Assembly: GCA_003550305.1 (NCBI GenBank)
Contig: QKYT01000115.1
Location: forward strand, 36,720 to 100,719
Origin: Glomus cerebriforme
Lineage: Eukaryota; Glomeromycota; Glomeromycetes; Glomerales; Glomeraceae
Direction of reading: 5' to 3'
DNA length: 64,000 nucleotides
Shown here: piece by piece, positions 1-10,899 of the stretch
Layout: each line of letters begins with the position of its first letter
How positions within the stretch are numbered: the first letter of the stretch is position 1
Notes under the pieces: model-generated
Database searches by the model: none
Seen by the model: only the letters and a program-made list of their open reading frames with translations
What the model was told of the DNA's origin: nothing
Position numbers and translations under genes: made by a program

Positions 1-2
1 AA

Positions 3-314
3 ACAAAAGCATTTGAATGGTACTTAAAATCAGCTGAAAATGGAGATGCAACAGCACAATATCAAGTAGGTTGTCATTACTCAAATAATATAACAAGAAC
101 ATTTGAATGGTTCTTAAAATCAGCTGAAAATGGAAATGCAGATGCACAATATCAATTAGCTTTTTATTATTATTTTGGAATGGGGACAGATATAAATGAC
201 GAAAAAGCATTTAAATGGTACTTCAAATTAGTTGATAATGGATATGCAACAAGTAGGCTTTCAGCAGTACTCTTTAGTAATAGTTTGATAAAAATAAAAC
301 GATCCAAATGGTAA
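3..314 (+). CDS. Sel1-repeat protein, 3' end only (partial gene)
   Basis: An open frame enters from the left edge and runs 103 codons to a TAA. It contains about two and a half Sel1-like repeats with the hallmarks A-F-E-W-Y/F-L-K-S-A-E-N-G and A-Q-Y-Q. Sel1 repeats are roughly 36-residue helix-turn-helix units that form solenoid protein-interaction scaffolds. One unit is short (the G-x-G-T-D loop is missing near base 85). The last repeat is followed by a short basic tail and the stop. The DNA after the stop (about 329-470) is similar to 13729-13890, the 3' flank of the kinase-Sel1 gene ending at 13200, so this is probably the tail of a third kinase-Sel1 copy lying mostly left of the window. 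Whether the lost 5' part encodes a kinase is inference. Confidence 0.85.
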   Translation, partial: TKAFEWYLKSAENGDATAQYQVGCHYSNNITRTFEWFLKSAENGNADAQYQLAFYYYFGMGTDINDEKAFKWYFKLVDNGYATSRLSAVLFSNSLIKIKRSKW

Positions 315-539
315 AATATTTGAAATTTAACATTTTATTATAACAGACTTTTTTTTATCCTCTTCTTTAATGTATTTTTTAAATATTATTTTGTGATATC
401 CTATGATGATATCAAGCAAAGGAAGGTTCGACCTCTACAACTTTAAAAAAAAAAATTCATTCAACTTTTATATAAGTAAATTTTTACAATTTATTAATAA
501 TGATTTTACATAAATAAAATCTATTAAATCCAAATATGT
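315..539. other. 3' flank of the Sel1 fragment
   Basis: AT-rich sequence. Bases about 329-470 are alignable by eye with 13729-13890 (a shared run of aacatttta, then tatcctcttct, then gttcg, then ctctac), so this is a duplicated 3' flank. No gene is seen. Confidence 0.6.
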
Positions 540-1175
540 AGTAGATAGTCATTCAATCTTGATTTAGCAGTTTAAATAAAACTTGTAAAACATCTCCTTC
601 GGTTATCTCAATTAACATTGCTAATCCTTTAAAATATGAGAGCCGGTCAACATCAAGAGATTGAATGATTTTGGAATTTTGTAATTGCAAGATATTGTTG
701 AAATCCTTTATTATCATAATGTATTATTTTTGGGTTAAAATTTCATTCTCTAAACATCAATAAAAGAAGTTAATTCAACAAATTCTTGAGAATAATTAAC
801 TCATTTAAATTGTTAATTTGTGCCATCTCATAGGGAACACCAGATTTCAAAGGTTACGAAGTTTGCCATAATAATATTTAAGTATTTTTACATTGACTAA
901 TAGATTGTAAATTTTTTGTTCTAAAAGATATGCCTTATTATATATTTTTATATTAAAGGTTTTTCTTATAAATCTATCTTATATTTTCATTTCTTAGAAA
1001 TTTACATAATTAGATAATAAAAGATTAGAAGAATAGTTGATGTCATCGAATAATAGTTGCTTTTTAAAAGGATGGTAGAAAATATTATTATGTTGAAAAG
1101 TTATTTTCGATCCTTCATAATCATAATACCACGGAAAATTTTTGAATAAGGTTGATACTACTAAACAATACTACT
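540..1175 (-). pseudogene. decayed F-box/LRR gene, clade A relic
   Basis: Read on the minus strand, scattered short frames match the F-box genes at 54944 and 57446 in the same order. A stretch near 1090-1160 corresponds to the region after the F-box (aromatic residues, Tyr-Asp-Tyr, then F-Q/N). A stretch near 590-690 reads F-Q-Q-Y-L, L-D-V-D-x-L-S-x-F-K-x-L-A-M-L-I-E, the most conserved central block of that family. Many stops and frameshifts separate the pieces and no F-box start is left. It is a dead copy. The match was made by eye, so the borders are approximate. Confidence 0.6.
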
Positions 1176-1859
1176 TTAAACGCACCGATAATCTCTCTTA
1201 TTAAAAATCTGTAATTTTAGGATTATCCCTTAAACCGTTACAAAATTAGAATAATAATAGAATTGGAATATTCTCGTTTAACATACTTGTAATTGTAACT
1301 AATAAGTTTTGATGTTTTTAAAAGATTTAATTTATGTATACAAAATACGCTTTGATATTAAAAAAAATTCATCTGTCAAGAATCATTTAGTTTATATCAC
1401 GTAAATTCATTGTAATTTTATTATCAAATAAATAAATAAATAAATAATACGTGTTCCATCTGGACCAAAGTTATAAAAATTGAAAATTCGAATAAATTTT
1501 AAATTGGAAAATTAAATTTTTTCAGTAATCGAAAAATTAGAAATATAAAAAATTTCGATTTTTAACTTTTTCTAATTCGTAAAAAAACTTTTTCTTGATA
1601 TTTATATATCAGTGATAAAATGATAAAATTTCAACCAAAATTACAATTTTTTTTTAATGGAGCAATATGAATGAATTACTCAAAACTAATAAGTATATGT
1701 CCAGATTTCCTAACAATAATTTTATGACGTTCTTTTTTCAATTATTTTTTTAAAAAAAATGTGTTTAATTCGGAACATCCCAGATGATTTCATTAAAATT
1801 ATTTTATTATATTATAAAGGATAATTTATTAAAAATTATTTTACATGAATAAAATCTAT

Positions 1860-2060
1860 TGACCAAGATACGTAAATATTTAATTGTTCAATTTTTTGGA
1901 TATAATATCAATAAAGTCTTGTAAAATATTTTCCTTTAATTTTTCGATTAACATTATTAACATTTTCAATTCATTAAAACACGACAGTCCATCAATATCA
2001 AAAGATTAAAGATTTAGAAATACAAGATATTGTTAAATTCTGCCAATACTAAAAATTGAT
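1860..2060 (-). pseudogene. short F-box/LRR gene fragment
   Basis: On the minus strand, bases about 2050 to 1880 read (with frame changes) Q-Y-L, then F-D-I-D-G-L-S-C-F-N-E-L, M-L-I-E-K, matching the central block of the clade A F-box proteins in this window. At the DNA level the segment is also similar to 520-700, the relic next to it. Only this block survives. It shows that at least two F-box copies once lay here on the minus strand. Confidence 0.55.
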
Positions 2061-2084
2061 CAGAATCAACAAAATATTTTTAAC

Positions 2085-2390
2085 CTCTTTCGAATTTTAA
2101 TTTACCAGTTAATTTAACCGGTAATTACATGGCCACATATCAGATATGATCATTAAACTTTAGAAACCATTAATTAATCTATAATGACTAAAGTTTATTA
2201 TTCTAACCAAATAATTACATCGTAATTTACGGGCAATCGCTGATAACTTCACATTTCACGATAAAAACAATGCCCAATCAAATGCAATGCTTATAGTACT
2301 GTGAGGTTATCAGCGATTACCCAAGAAGTTATCAATAATTACTAATTCTTAACTGGTTAATTAACGTTAACCGGATTCAAGCTCTTTAAA
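2085..2390. mobile_element. inverted-repeat (MITE-like) element
   Basis: Bases 2231-2252 (starting gggcaatcgctgataacttc) and 2301-2322 are reverse complements at 20 of 22 positions. Outside them, about 2100-2130 and 2330-2370 also pair, more loosely (ttaatttaccagtt against aactggttaattaa). Nested inverted arms of this kind fit a non-autonomous hairpin element. I found no convincing target-site duplication, so the outer ends are uncertain. Confidence 0.45.
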
Positions 2391-2625
2391 TACCATCATG
2401 ATTTTGCGAAAGTGCAGGAAAAATATTGAAAATAATTTCCAATCTATTATTATTATTAGCCTCATATAATTATTACAATAATTTTAAGAAGTAAATTTTA
2501 AAATTTTTTCGTTATGACCATTTAAAAAAAAAAAATATTAATAAAATTAAAATATTAATTAGAAGACTAAGCATTTTAATCTTATATATTCATAATACTG
2601 AACGATAAAGAAGGTATCGAAACTT

Positions 2626-2777
2626 TTGTTGTGCCCCAAGTCATAATATGCCACAAATCAAAATAATTACTATATAAAGGAAGAATCGTTGGATATGTCT
2701 TAAGACATCATAAAAATGGTCCGATAATTTAGGCCAATTGTCAACTTGGGGCAAATTCCAAGTTGGGGTACAACAAT
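2626..2777. mobile_element. short inverted-repeat element
   Basis: The left end ttgttgtgccccaa (from 2626) is matched by an inverted copy ttggggtacaacaa ending at about 2777, with one mismatch. A second partial copy of the arm (cttgggg) lies just inside the right end. No coding potential lies between. It is probably a MITE of about 150 bp. No clear target duplication was found. Confidence 0.4.
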
Positions 2778-3424
2778 ACGCTCAAAAGTATTACTCAGTT
2801 ATCATATGTTGTAAAATTCAGTGATTTTATTTGAATTAGCCATACTAATCACAAAATTCATTATCAATAATGTGTTATAGTATGTCGCTTCTGTGAATGT
2901 AGTCACGCGATGCATTATAGTCTTTTTTACTCTACAACGGATGTTTATGTAAAACTTTAGATTCAAGATTCATAATGATTAACTTGTGATAAGCAGGACT
3001 TGTAAAATTTTTGAAAAAATTAAAAGATTTCGGTTAAGTCGAAAATTTTGTACTCATTGATAAGAACCCCATGGAAAAGATTTATTGATTTTAAGACAAA
3101 AACATCTGGTTAAAAATTATAATTCGAGTTTCAAAATAAACACGTGATTGATCTTAATTCCAATTTGAAAGTTAATTCTGGCCAAAATCGAAGTAATTTG
3201 AAATTCGAAAGACAGATAATTTCCATTTTCAATATTTTATGATATTTATGATATTACATGCTCTATTATAAGTAAGCTTGCTAGACACCACAAATATATA
3301 TATTTTTTTTATACATAAATTTTGCTTTTTCCTGCACACTCAGAATATTCATAAATAATTTTTTAATAAAAAATTGCCGATCTATTTGTAACACAAATCA
3401 ATGGGTAACAATACATTGCATAAA

Positions 3425-3434
3425 CTATAAAAAA
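3425..3434 (+). promoter_or_regulatory. TATA-like box of kinase copy 1
   Basis: The sequence ctataaaaaa lies 55-64 bases before the chosen ATG at 3489. The same box sits in a conserved block (cattgcataaactataaa) before the second kinase copy, at 10848-10857. Conservation between the two copies over this block and upstream supports a real promoter. Confidence 0.5.
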
Positions 3435-3488
3435 CTCCTAACATTGCGTTCATTAAAAAAAAATGCAAAAAAAATTTTATTCTTGAAG

Positions 3489-5307
3489 ATGTCGTCGTTA
3501 AAGAAATGGATTAATAAGAAAGTAAAAGATGGTAATATTGATTATTTTGAATATAACAATTTTAGTGATATTGAAAGAATTGGTGAGGGAGGATTTGGGA
3601 TTATAAACAGGGCAAATTGGATCGACGGTGGAATTAAAGTTGCATTGAAAAGTCTAAATAATTCAATTGATGATAGTCAAAAGGAATATTTTCTTAGAGA
3701 GGTAATTACTTTAAAAATTTTAAATATATATAAAATGAATATTATAAAAATATATTATAATTTCATTATAATATGTAGCTCAAGCTTTTACCTCAAATTA
3801 ATCATCCTAATGTTAGTCGATTTCTTGGAGTTACAAAAGGTTTGTAATATAAAAGTATTATAAATTTCATTTTATGTTTTTTAATAATACCAATGTTTTT
3901 ATTTTGCATTATAGATCTAGCATATGACAATTATATTATTGTATTGCAATATGCAAATCAAGGAAATTTGAGAGAATATTTGGAAAAAAATTTTCTTTCA
4001 CTTCGTTGGGAAGACAAGATTCAAATGGCATTAGATATTACTTGTGGATTGAAATATTTACATTCTAAACAAATAATTCATCGGGACTTGGTAATTTATT
4101 TTCATAATATTATCTGAATTTTACTTTACTTTATTGTAACTTAATAATATTTAATAATATTTATTTATTCATTTATTTTTATTTTGTAGCACGCAAATAA
4201 TATATTAGTTAATAATGGTAGCTTAATGATTGCAGATTTGGGGTTATCTAAACATTTGACAGAAATTAAATCTAATTCTATACTTTTTGGAGTGCCTGCA
4301 TACATTGAACCACAATGTTATATAGATCACAATTATAAACAAAATGAGAAATCGGACATCTACAGTTTGGGTGTATTATTTTGGGAAATTTCAAGTGGAA
4401 AACCACCCTTTTCTGAAATCCCTACATTAAACATTAATTTATTAGTTATCAGAGGAATAAGAGAAATCCCAATTGAAAATACACCTTTTGAGTATCAACA
4501 GCTTTATGAAAATTGTTGGAAGGAAGAACCAAATCAAAGACCTGATATTAATGAAATTTATAGAGTTTTAATTCAATTGAAATTGCAATTAAATAATAAC
4601 GAGCAAATTAATGATTACAATTCCCGACCAGGTGTCTCCAAAATATCTACAAAAAATTCAACAACTCTTGCAAATGCTGTTTATGCGATCCATTTAAAGT
4701 TTATTAACGTAATACAAAATAGTTTAGGTTATTGTTATTTGAATGGCATAGGCACATTTAAAAATGAAAAAAAGTCATTTGAATGGTATTTAAAATCAGC
4801 TGAAAATGGAGATGTCACAGCACAAAATCAAATAGTTTTTATTATTATGTAGGAATAGGGATAGATAGAAATGAAAAAAAAGCATTTGAATGGTACTTAA
4901 AATAAGCTAAAAATGGGAATGCAATAGCACAATATAATGTAGCTGATTGCTATTCAAAAGGTATAGGAATAGATAAAAATGGTGAAAGTAAAATAAGAGC
5001 ATTTGAATGGTACTTAAAATCAGCTGAAAATGAGAATGATAAGGCACAATATGAAATAGGTTATTATTATGAAAAAGGAATAGGAACAGATAGAAGTAAA
5101 ACACAAGCATTTAAATGGTATTTAAAATCAGCTAAAAATGGGAATTTTGGAGCAAAATGCAAAATAGATTATCATGTTTTAGGAATGATTGATATACTAT
5201 TATCATTTATCCTTTTAATATTATTTATTCTTGTAATATTCCTTTTCTATTTAATATATACTGCGCGAGTATCCAGTAATAACCTGGCCTACCATTTTTC
5301 AGATTAG
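3489..5307 (+). pseudogene. kinase-Sel1 gene, copy 1; kinase readable, Sel1 tail decayed
   Basis: Four exons are readable: 3489-3701, 3779-3839, 3915-4090 and 4190-4852, with GT/AG introns of 77, 75 and 99 nt; they join in frame to 370 codons. The product is a tyrosine-kinase-like domain: glycine loop GEGGFG (about 32-37), VALK lysine (about 54), HRDL (147-150), then N, and D-L-G in place of D-F-G (166-168). The ATG at 3489 was chosen because it aligns with copy 2. After the kinase one Sel1 repeat is read before a frameshift near 4830 leads to a stop at 4850-4852. Beyond it, 4853-5307 still encodes about three more repeats in another frame, broken by a TCA-to-TAA stop near 4903. A hydrophobic C-terminal segment lies at about 5185-5260. 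Relative to copy 2, the linker and transmembrane segment between kinase and repeats are deleted. It may still make a bare kinase. Confidence 0.8.
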
Positions 5308-5985
5308 GAGTCATTTGGTCAAAGGATGGTAATCATTCAGCATTTAGGTCATTATTTTTTAAAAATAACATTTATGTTAATATTAAATTTTCATTTTAAA
5401 ATGTTTTAAACAATAAATCTTATATTAATATAAAAGAAAATTTTACAAAAATAATGTTATTGTTGTAATCCAAACTCTAAATTAACTCAGTATATAATTA
5501 TAATTTCTAATAGATAGGGATTTAAATTAGTTTTATATGACTGGATAATAATAAAAGTTTAAAGTGGTATTGGAGACAGAAATGATAATGGTGATAAGAA
5601 TCAAGCAAAGTTTTTTTGTATTCACCTACATCTACACCTTTACCTTTACCTATTTACCCATTATTATCCTATGATGACCTAATTAAACCTATCAAGAAAT
5701 TATTTGGGCAAATTATGTGGGTTTTTGATTAGCAGAAATCATTATTGGTTAATGGAAAGCAGGTAAAATAGATAATTAGGATAGATATGTGTCTTAAGTT
5801 AATATTTCAGAAATGAAGACATTAGCATAGAAACTTCATATATTCTGGGCAAAGTTCTAAACATTTGTATTTATTTTGTATGTATTAATAAAATGTTTTT
5901 TACATTCATAACATAATATTGAATAATTCACATTCTTGTATAAAATTTTATTGATTATATCAAACACTCAATCCAATAATTTATT
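5308..5985. other. intergenic, no gene seen
   Basis: AT-rich sequence. The stretch about 5850-5910 (attctgggcaaagttctaaa, then a run like tgtattaataaaatgttttt) resembles 41040-41095, the 3' flank of another member of the same multicopy family, so it may be the 3' end of an upstream relic. No open gene was found. Confidence 0.4.
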
Positions 5986-5989
5986 ATTA

Positions 5990-6668
5990 AGGGAATTAAA
6001 TACTAAGCTTTTAGCTGAGATTGGTGAACTTAGGAAGAAGTTTGCTAAAATTAAAGTCAAAAATGATGAGCTTAAGGATAAGAATACTGAGATCTCTGAA
6101 CTTAGAAGGAAGTTCGTTAAGCTTGAAGCTAAGAAAGCTGAGCTTAAAGCAGTAGGCTATTAAAGAGAATAAGATATGTGATAGAAATTAGAGCAAAAAA
6201 TAAAAAGCTTAAAGCTAGACTTGTGATAGTAGAACAAGATATTTATCTTGGTACCTGGACAGCCACAGAATGATAAATAAAATGATACCCTAGAGATAAT
6301 GGTATCAGCTATTAATGTACCTGATTTGCTAAAGCAAACATATTATCTCAAGCAATATAGTAATATACACCTAAAGTTGCCCTTCTAAACTAATGAGTTT
6401 AGAATTATTCTAAATCGAAACTATTCTAAATTAGTTTTAAATTAGTTTTAAATCAAATTTGAGAAGTTCGAAACTAGTTTAGAAAATAGAGTTTAGATTA
6501 GAAGTTTAGAATTAGTTTAGAAAATGAATTTTAGTTTAGAAGGGCAGCTTTATATACACCTATTACTAAAGGTAATAATATGATACCAGAAGTATTACCA
6601 AAGATCAACTCCAAGTTAATCAGAAAGAGAGAGATGAATAAATTCTTGAATGAAAAGTATTGGTAATA
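5990..6668 (+). pseudogene. coiled-coil multicopy protein, relic split by a MITE
   Basis: About 5990-6163 encodes a heptad-rich coiled coil with the recurring unit E-L-R-x-K-F-x-K, then a stop; the reading continues weakly after frameshifts. A second part, 6552-6668, reads I-T-K-G-N-N-M-I-P-E-V-L-P-K-I-N-S-K and ends in TAA. Between them lies a 179-bp inverted-repeat element (6373-6551) with a 10-bp target duplication. With the element and one duplicate left out, the frame reads through the junction. I recall this coiled coil followed by a P-K-I-N-S-K-like linker from a very abundant protein family in Rhizophagus genomes; its function is not known to me. This copy is dead. Confidence 0.6.
6373..6551. 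mobile_element. MITE with 21-bp terminal inverted repeats and 10-bp target duplication
   Basis: The ends are AAAG(T/C)TGCCCTTCTAA and onward, 21 bp in inverted orientation with one mismatch (6373-6393 and 6531-6551). The direct repeat atatacacct flanks the element exactly (6363-6372 and 6552-6561). The interior is made of repeated ttagtttaga-like words and has no coding capacity. A target duplication of 9-10 bp fits Mutator-like elements better than hAT (8 bp) or Tc1/mariner (TA); the superfamily is inference. Confidence 0.8.
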
Positions 6669-6935
6669 AAATTAATAAATAAAATAATAAGAAGCTTTAA
6701 TGTGAGTCAGCTAAAAATCAAGTTCAGAACATTAGTCTAGTTGGGTCAGATTATCATATTAATAATCTGACATTGGATTGGTCAACCTTTCAATCAAAAA
6801 ATATATATATGTATATATGATAGTCAAAAAATTGACTAATTAAATTAGTATATTGATTATTTATCAATCTATTAAATCTCTAAATTTCTGAATTCTTGTC
6901 TTCTTGACCATACTTCATAAAAAATACTTTATAAA

Positions 6936-7170
6936 ATGTCCAACAAAAATTCTTTAAAGCATCATTATAGTGAAATTGATATAGTAGATGTAGATAGGCA
7001 AATTACTTCTTTTGAGAAAATTGGATTACAAGAATATGAAGAGGAAAATCAAATAGAAGGCAGATTATATATTAGATAATTCAAATTTAGGTTTAAGTAT
7101 ATTAGATGAAAATGACAAGAAAAAAAGTGCTGTATGGAATTTGTCTTTGAAATTTATCATTTTAACTAAC
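6936..7170 (+). pseudogene. small relic, possibly the N-terminus of a hAT-type transposase
   Basis: An ATG at 6936 opens 47 codons of acidic sequence to a TAA at 7077-7079. The reading continues in the next frame (from about 7078) as N-S-N-L-G-L-S-I-L-D-E-N-D-K-K-K-S-A-V-W-N. The S-x-V-W motif is how BED zinc fingers of hAT transposases usually begin, but the cysteines do not follow. Function is a guess; the frameshift and loss of the downstream part are visible. Confidence 0.3.
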
Positions 7171-7520
7171 CTTAACACCCTTAACATTACCTTTATACCT
7201 TTGATTCTGTGACTTTAGAATTGAAGTAGAATTTTGTTTTTCTAAATTAAGTAAAAAATAATATTAAATAATATAAATTATTTATTAATTTAACTATAAA
7301 TAATAATTATCTTTTCGTTTATTTGCATCTATCTTTCTTTTAATACCACTTTTATTTTTGCTTGACATTGGTACATTATACTGACGATTATAATAGAATT
7401 TTCTATATAAGCTTAAATTGTAATTCCATAAGCTAAAATAATAAATTTATAATAATTAATAAATGTATTAAACAATATTAATAAATCAAATAAACTTACT
7501 GAAAAATGTCATTTTTAATC

Positions 7521-8505
7521 TTAATCATGTTCCTTCTCTGTTAATGTTTGAATGTGAGCATTCAGATACGTTCGTGTGGTCATCCACATATCATGATCCA
7601 TTAATGGATAATTATGATTTAATGATGCGGGTGTTTGATATTCGGTAATCCAATCAAAAGAAAATAAACAAAATTCTTTACCATTTATATTATCATCTCC
7701 AACCAATTGTAACTGATCAAATAGAAAATCTACTTCATCTTAGTCTTGGCTTTGGGAATCTGACATATTAAAATTTACTTTGGGATTTCTTACATTTTTA
7801 TTTGTTAAATAATATAATGAAGTAATTGTTAATAATTATTTGCGAATAAACTAATAAAAAAATGTTAAATTGGTTTTAAATGATAAAAAAACTTAATAAC
7901 TTAAAATATTAACTTCTACTTACCACTATTATTATCTTCATCATAAACATTAAATTCAAGTTCATTAATTTCTCCAAATACATGCTTATAGGACATATCC
8001 ACCATAAAATATTTAAATTTTGACATATCATCGGCTTGTAATTTAAACATACATAATATCATGATATGTCCATCATCCATAAATGCTAAAAAAAATAATA
8101 GTGATAATTTTAAAAATTTAAAAATAAACTTATTAAATATTTTAATTTATATACTTACTGATCCTTTGAATATAATCACGCAAATTTGATTCATTTTGAT
8201 TAAAAGCATGAACTACTCCCATAATACCTTATCCATATGGATGTAATAATTTCTGTTCTTTCATTATAATGTTATGAAGTTTATCAATATTGTTCATTGA
8301 GGCATGAACATAGTCTCGCCAAAAACTGCTTTTGTCATTTGAAATTAAAGTTTGCATTAATAAAAACCAAAAAAAAAACAAAAAGAATTAAGAAACATAA
8401 TTATTACCAGAAATTAATCTTCGTGAAGTATAATCAATTAAAAGATAAAAAGATCATTAAAATCTTTTTTCAAATCTTGTTGTAAATGATTTGATGCTTG
8501 ATGAG
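7521..8505 (-). pseudogene. spliced gene relic, transposase-like?
   Basis: On the minus strand, several exon-like blocks follow one another with GT...AG borders. About 8505-8425 reads to L-I-D-Y-T-S-R-R-L-I-S after a frameshift. About 8350-8155 reads S-F-W-R-D-Y-V-H-A-S and, after an in-frame TAA near 8230, G-I-M-G-V-V-H-A-F. About 8085-7930 reads F-M-D-D-G-H-I-M-I-L-C and V-D-M-S-Y-K-H-V-F-G-E-I-N-E. The last block, 7765-7521, ends with a stop. The M-x-D-M/L-x-F/Y-K-x-V-x-G-E-x-N-E pattern resembles, from memory, a transposase-like family common in glomeromycete genomes. At least one frameshift and one stop make it a pseudogene. Confidence 0.35.
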
Positions 8506-8819
8506 GTGGTGTAGCTATTTTTTATTTCTTTTATTATAGTTAGGATATATATTTACAAGATCTGTACAATTTTATTTGTTAGGTTTGTTTCTCTCTTTTT
8601 ATCTGTCACAAAAAAAAGAGATACTTGATTAAAATCAAATACCAATTTTGTTAAGTTATATAGCATCTTTATTGCATTGTGAAGATAGAACATTCTTCTG
8701 AACAATCTTCTTCTCACACATAACCCTGTCTTAGATACTACTTTAAGGCTTCCATTACTGTTATCAGACTTTTTCCTCTTGGATCAATGTATCACTACTA
8801 ACCAAAGGAATTCCATGTC

Positions 8820-9015
8820 CTGGTCGAAGTAATGCGGTGTCCATCATGGATACGTGGTGTCTACAGTGAAACCTGTCTAATTTCCACAAGGTATCTGACA
8901 TTTCCAAAAAATTGGATACTTCATTAATTAAGAGTACATCATAGAGATTGGATACATTTCCATAGGATGTTCATAGTGGAAAATAGATTGAAACTATGTC
9001 ACTTCGAACAGTGAT
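8820..9015. mobile_element. MITE family A, copy 1
   Basis: This is about 196 bp with ends ctggtcgaagt and cacttcgaacag in inverted orientation. The interior matches the copies at 10181-10343 and 34629-34830 closely (gcggtgtccatcatggata, then tccaattt-like, then acatttccaaaaaa, then cataggatgtt). It has no coding capacity. Confidence 0.7.
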
Positions 9016-9159
9016 GATTCTAATACATTAGCTCCATAACAAACGGACCTCCTGGTTTGAATACTCTTTGGAGAGTCATTCTGGCTGCTCCCTCTTTTAA
9101 TTAATGTAGTTTAGCTGAGTATGTAAATATAATACTAGGTTCAGCTATTAGGGATTTAG

Positions 9160-9293
9160 AGTGGTTTTTTTAACTTTTTATTTCTTTTAGTTGGACCACA
9201 TAGTTACGAGATCTATTTATTTGAATTTTTTTTTTATTTTTGTACTAATTTGAAATTAATAAATAAAATTTTTTTGTCAAAAAAAAAAAAGGT
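9160..9293 (+). repeat. 3' tail of a retroelement-like repeat with poly-A
   Basis: The segment ends in aataaataaaatttttttgtc followed by a run of 12 A. A related segment, without the poly-A, lies at about 8515-8625 (shared words: ttttatttctttt, attta-caagatct). A 3' end of AATAAA plus poly-A suggests a non-LTR retroelement or processed copy. No reverse transcriptase could be read nearby with confidence, so the class is a guess. Confidence 0.35.
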
Positions 9294-9520
9294 ACCTGAC
9301 CATAAATTGAACATACTTGTAGCTATAGAAAGATAGCAAGAATGACGGAGTGCACAAATCCAAAGATTCAGTGACCCAAAAGTAGTTTTTGTTATTAATA
9401 AACTCAAAGATCTCGTTCATAAAGCTTAAAACTTCTGATGATCTAAAAAATGCCAAGATTCACTTTCTTAGCTATTTCATGTTCTCTAATTCACGTGTAT
9501 ATTTAAGGTATATTTATATT

Positions 9521-9553
9521 CACTGATCGAAGTATGTTACTTCGACCAGTGAT
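9521..9553. repeat. minimal palindrome made of two MITE family A ends
   Basis: The sequence cactgatcgaagta, tg, ttacttcgaccagtgat is a near-perfect palindrome. Its arms are the terminal repeats of MITE family A (cactggtcgaagtga) with the 170-bp interior missing. Confidence 0.7.
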
Positions 9554-10180
9554 TATGTCCAAATACAAACACCTTTGATTACAAATTCTTAAAGGAGATT
9601 AACGTGCTTATTCGACCTTATAACTAAGTTATTCTATAAGCAATCTGCTAATCCCGAAAAACCGACAGAAAAAATAAAGTTTAATATTACTTAGTGGTTT
9701 GTATTAAAAATAATAGTGTTTGTGTATCAGATTGTGATCCCATTAAATCTCACTTATATAAAGTAAAAGGCTAGCTTTATCTTAATATCTTTCCAGGATT
9801 TTTGCATAAATTACAAAGCTTATCTGAATTCAGTACATAAGGACTGAACACATTACTGTAAAATTCATCTTTGTGCATATTAGTGATGTCAGTGTTCTGG
9901 GAATTGGAAATTAACTGAATATATTATAAAATGGTTTGCAGGCATGAGTGGTGGAAGAAAAATGTATATCTCAAATCTAAACAAGGATGGTGTGAAGGCA
10001 TTATGACTGACTTTATACAGCGTTAGGTATGTGCTAAGTGATCCACAAACCATTTTGGGAAGTTTTAATCAATTGCTAGCTAGGTAAGCTACTTTTGCTA
10101 CTTGAGAAAATGGTTATGGGAAAAGGCCAATAGAATTAATTGTATCTAGCTCTCAAGGATAAAGTCATTAGTGATACAAT
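9554..10180. other. intergenic, repeat-derived, no gene seen
   Basis: No open gene was found. Short coding-like stretches (around 9940-10010) look like shreds of an old mobile element but could not be assigned. Confidence 0.4.
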
Positions 10181-10343
10181 CACTGGTCGAAGTGATGCGG
10201 TGTCCATCATGGATATCCTGCTGGTGTCTACAGTAACCTGTCCAATTTCTATAAGGTATCTAAGACATTTCCAAAAAAATGGAAACTTCATTAATATTAA
10301 GAGTACATCATAGAAATTGGACACATTTCCATAGGATGTTCGT
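10181..10343. mobile_element. MITE family A, copy 2 (right end lost)
   Basis: It starts cactggtcgaagtgatgcgg and follows copies 1 and 3 up to cataggatgttcg, after which the homology stops and the right terminal repeat is missing. A short open frame on the minus strand here is an accident of the repeat. Confidence 0.7.
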
Positions 10344-10847
10344 AAAAAATTCATCTGAAAGGGATCATTCAATGTAACAATGTATTATTAATGGATGTTT
10401 ACAAAACTTCAAAATTGATAATTAACGTGCGACAAGCATTTAATATACTGCTAAATCGAAAATTTTATACTCGGGATTTTTTTTGATTTAAGACAAACAC
10501 AATTAAAAATTATCATTTAGGTTTCGATTTCAAAAAATGAACACGTGATTGTACTTAATTCCAGCCGGGATCACAAACTCGAAAGCTAATTCTGGCCAAA
10601 ATCGAAACTCGAAGAGATTTTCTCCATCCCCGTGACGAAAAAATTCGATCACATGCCATTTCGATATTTTATAACATTATACACTTTAGCATTAAACTTG
10701 ATAGACACAACAAATATAATAAAATTTATCATAAAATTTGCTTTTTCCTGCATACTTAGAATAATTTTATACAATGTCTCATTAAAAATAACAAAGTCAA
10801 ATTTATTTGTAACACAAATCAATTAGGTAACGATACATTGCATAAAC

Positions 10848-10857
10848 TATAAAAAAC
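10848..10857 (+). promoter_or_regulatory. TATA-like box of kinase copy 2
   Basis: The sequence ctataaaaaa lies 43-52 bases before the ATG at 10900, inside a block (aacacaaatcaat, cattgcataaactataaa, acattc) shared with copy 1 at 3390-3450. More distant upstream sequence (about 10430-10860 against 2990-3440) is also recognisably duplicated. Confidence 0.5.
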
Positions 10858-10899
10858 TCCCAACATTACATTCAGACGCAAAAAATTTTATTCCTAAAG

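Noticed and set aside
10136..10372. 78-codon frame on the minus strand
   Set aside because: It coincides with MITE family A copy 2; copies 1 and 3 do not keep the frame.
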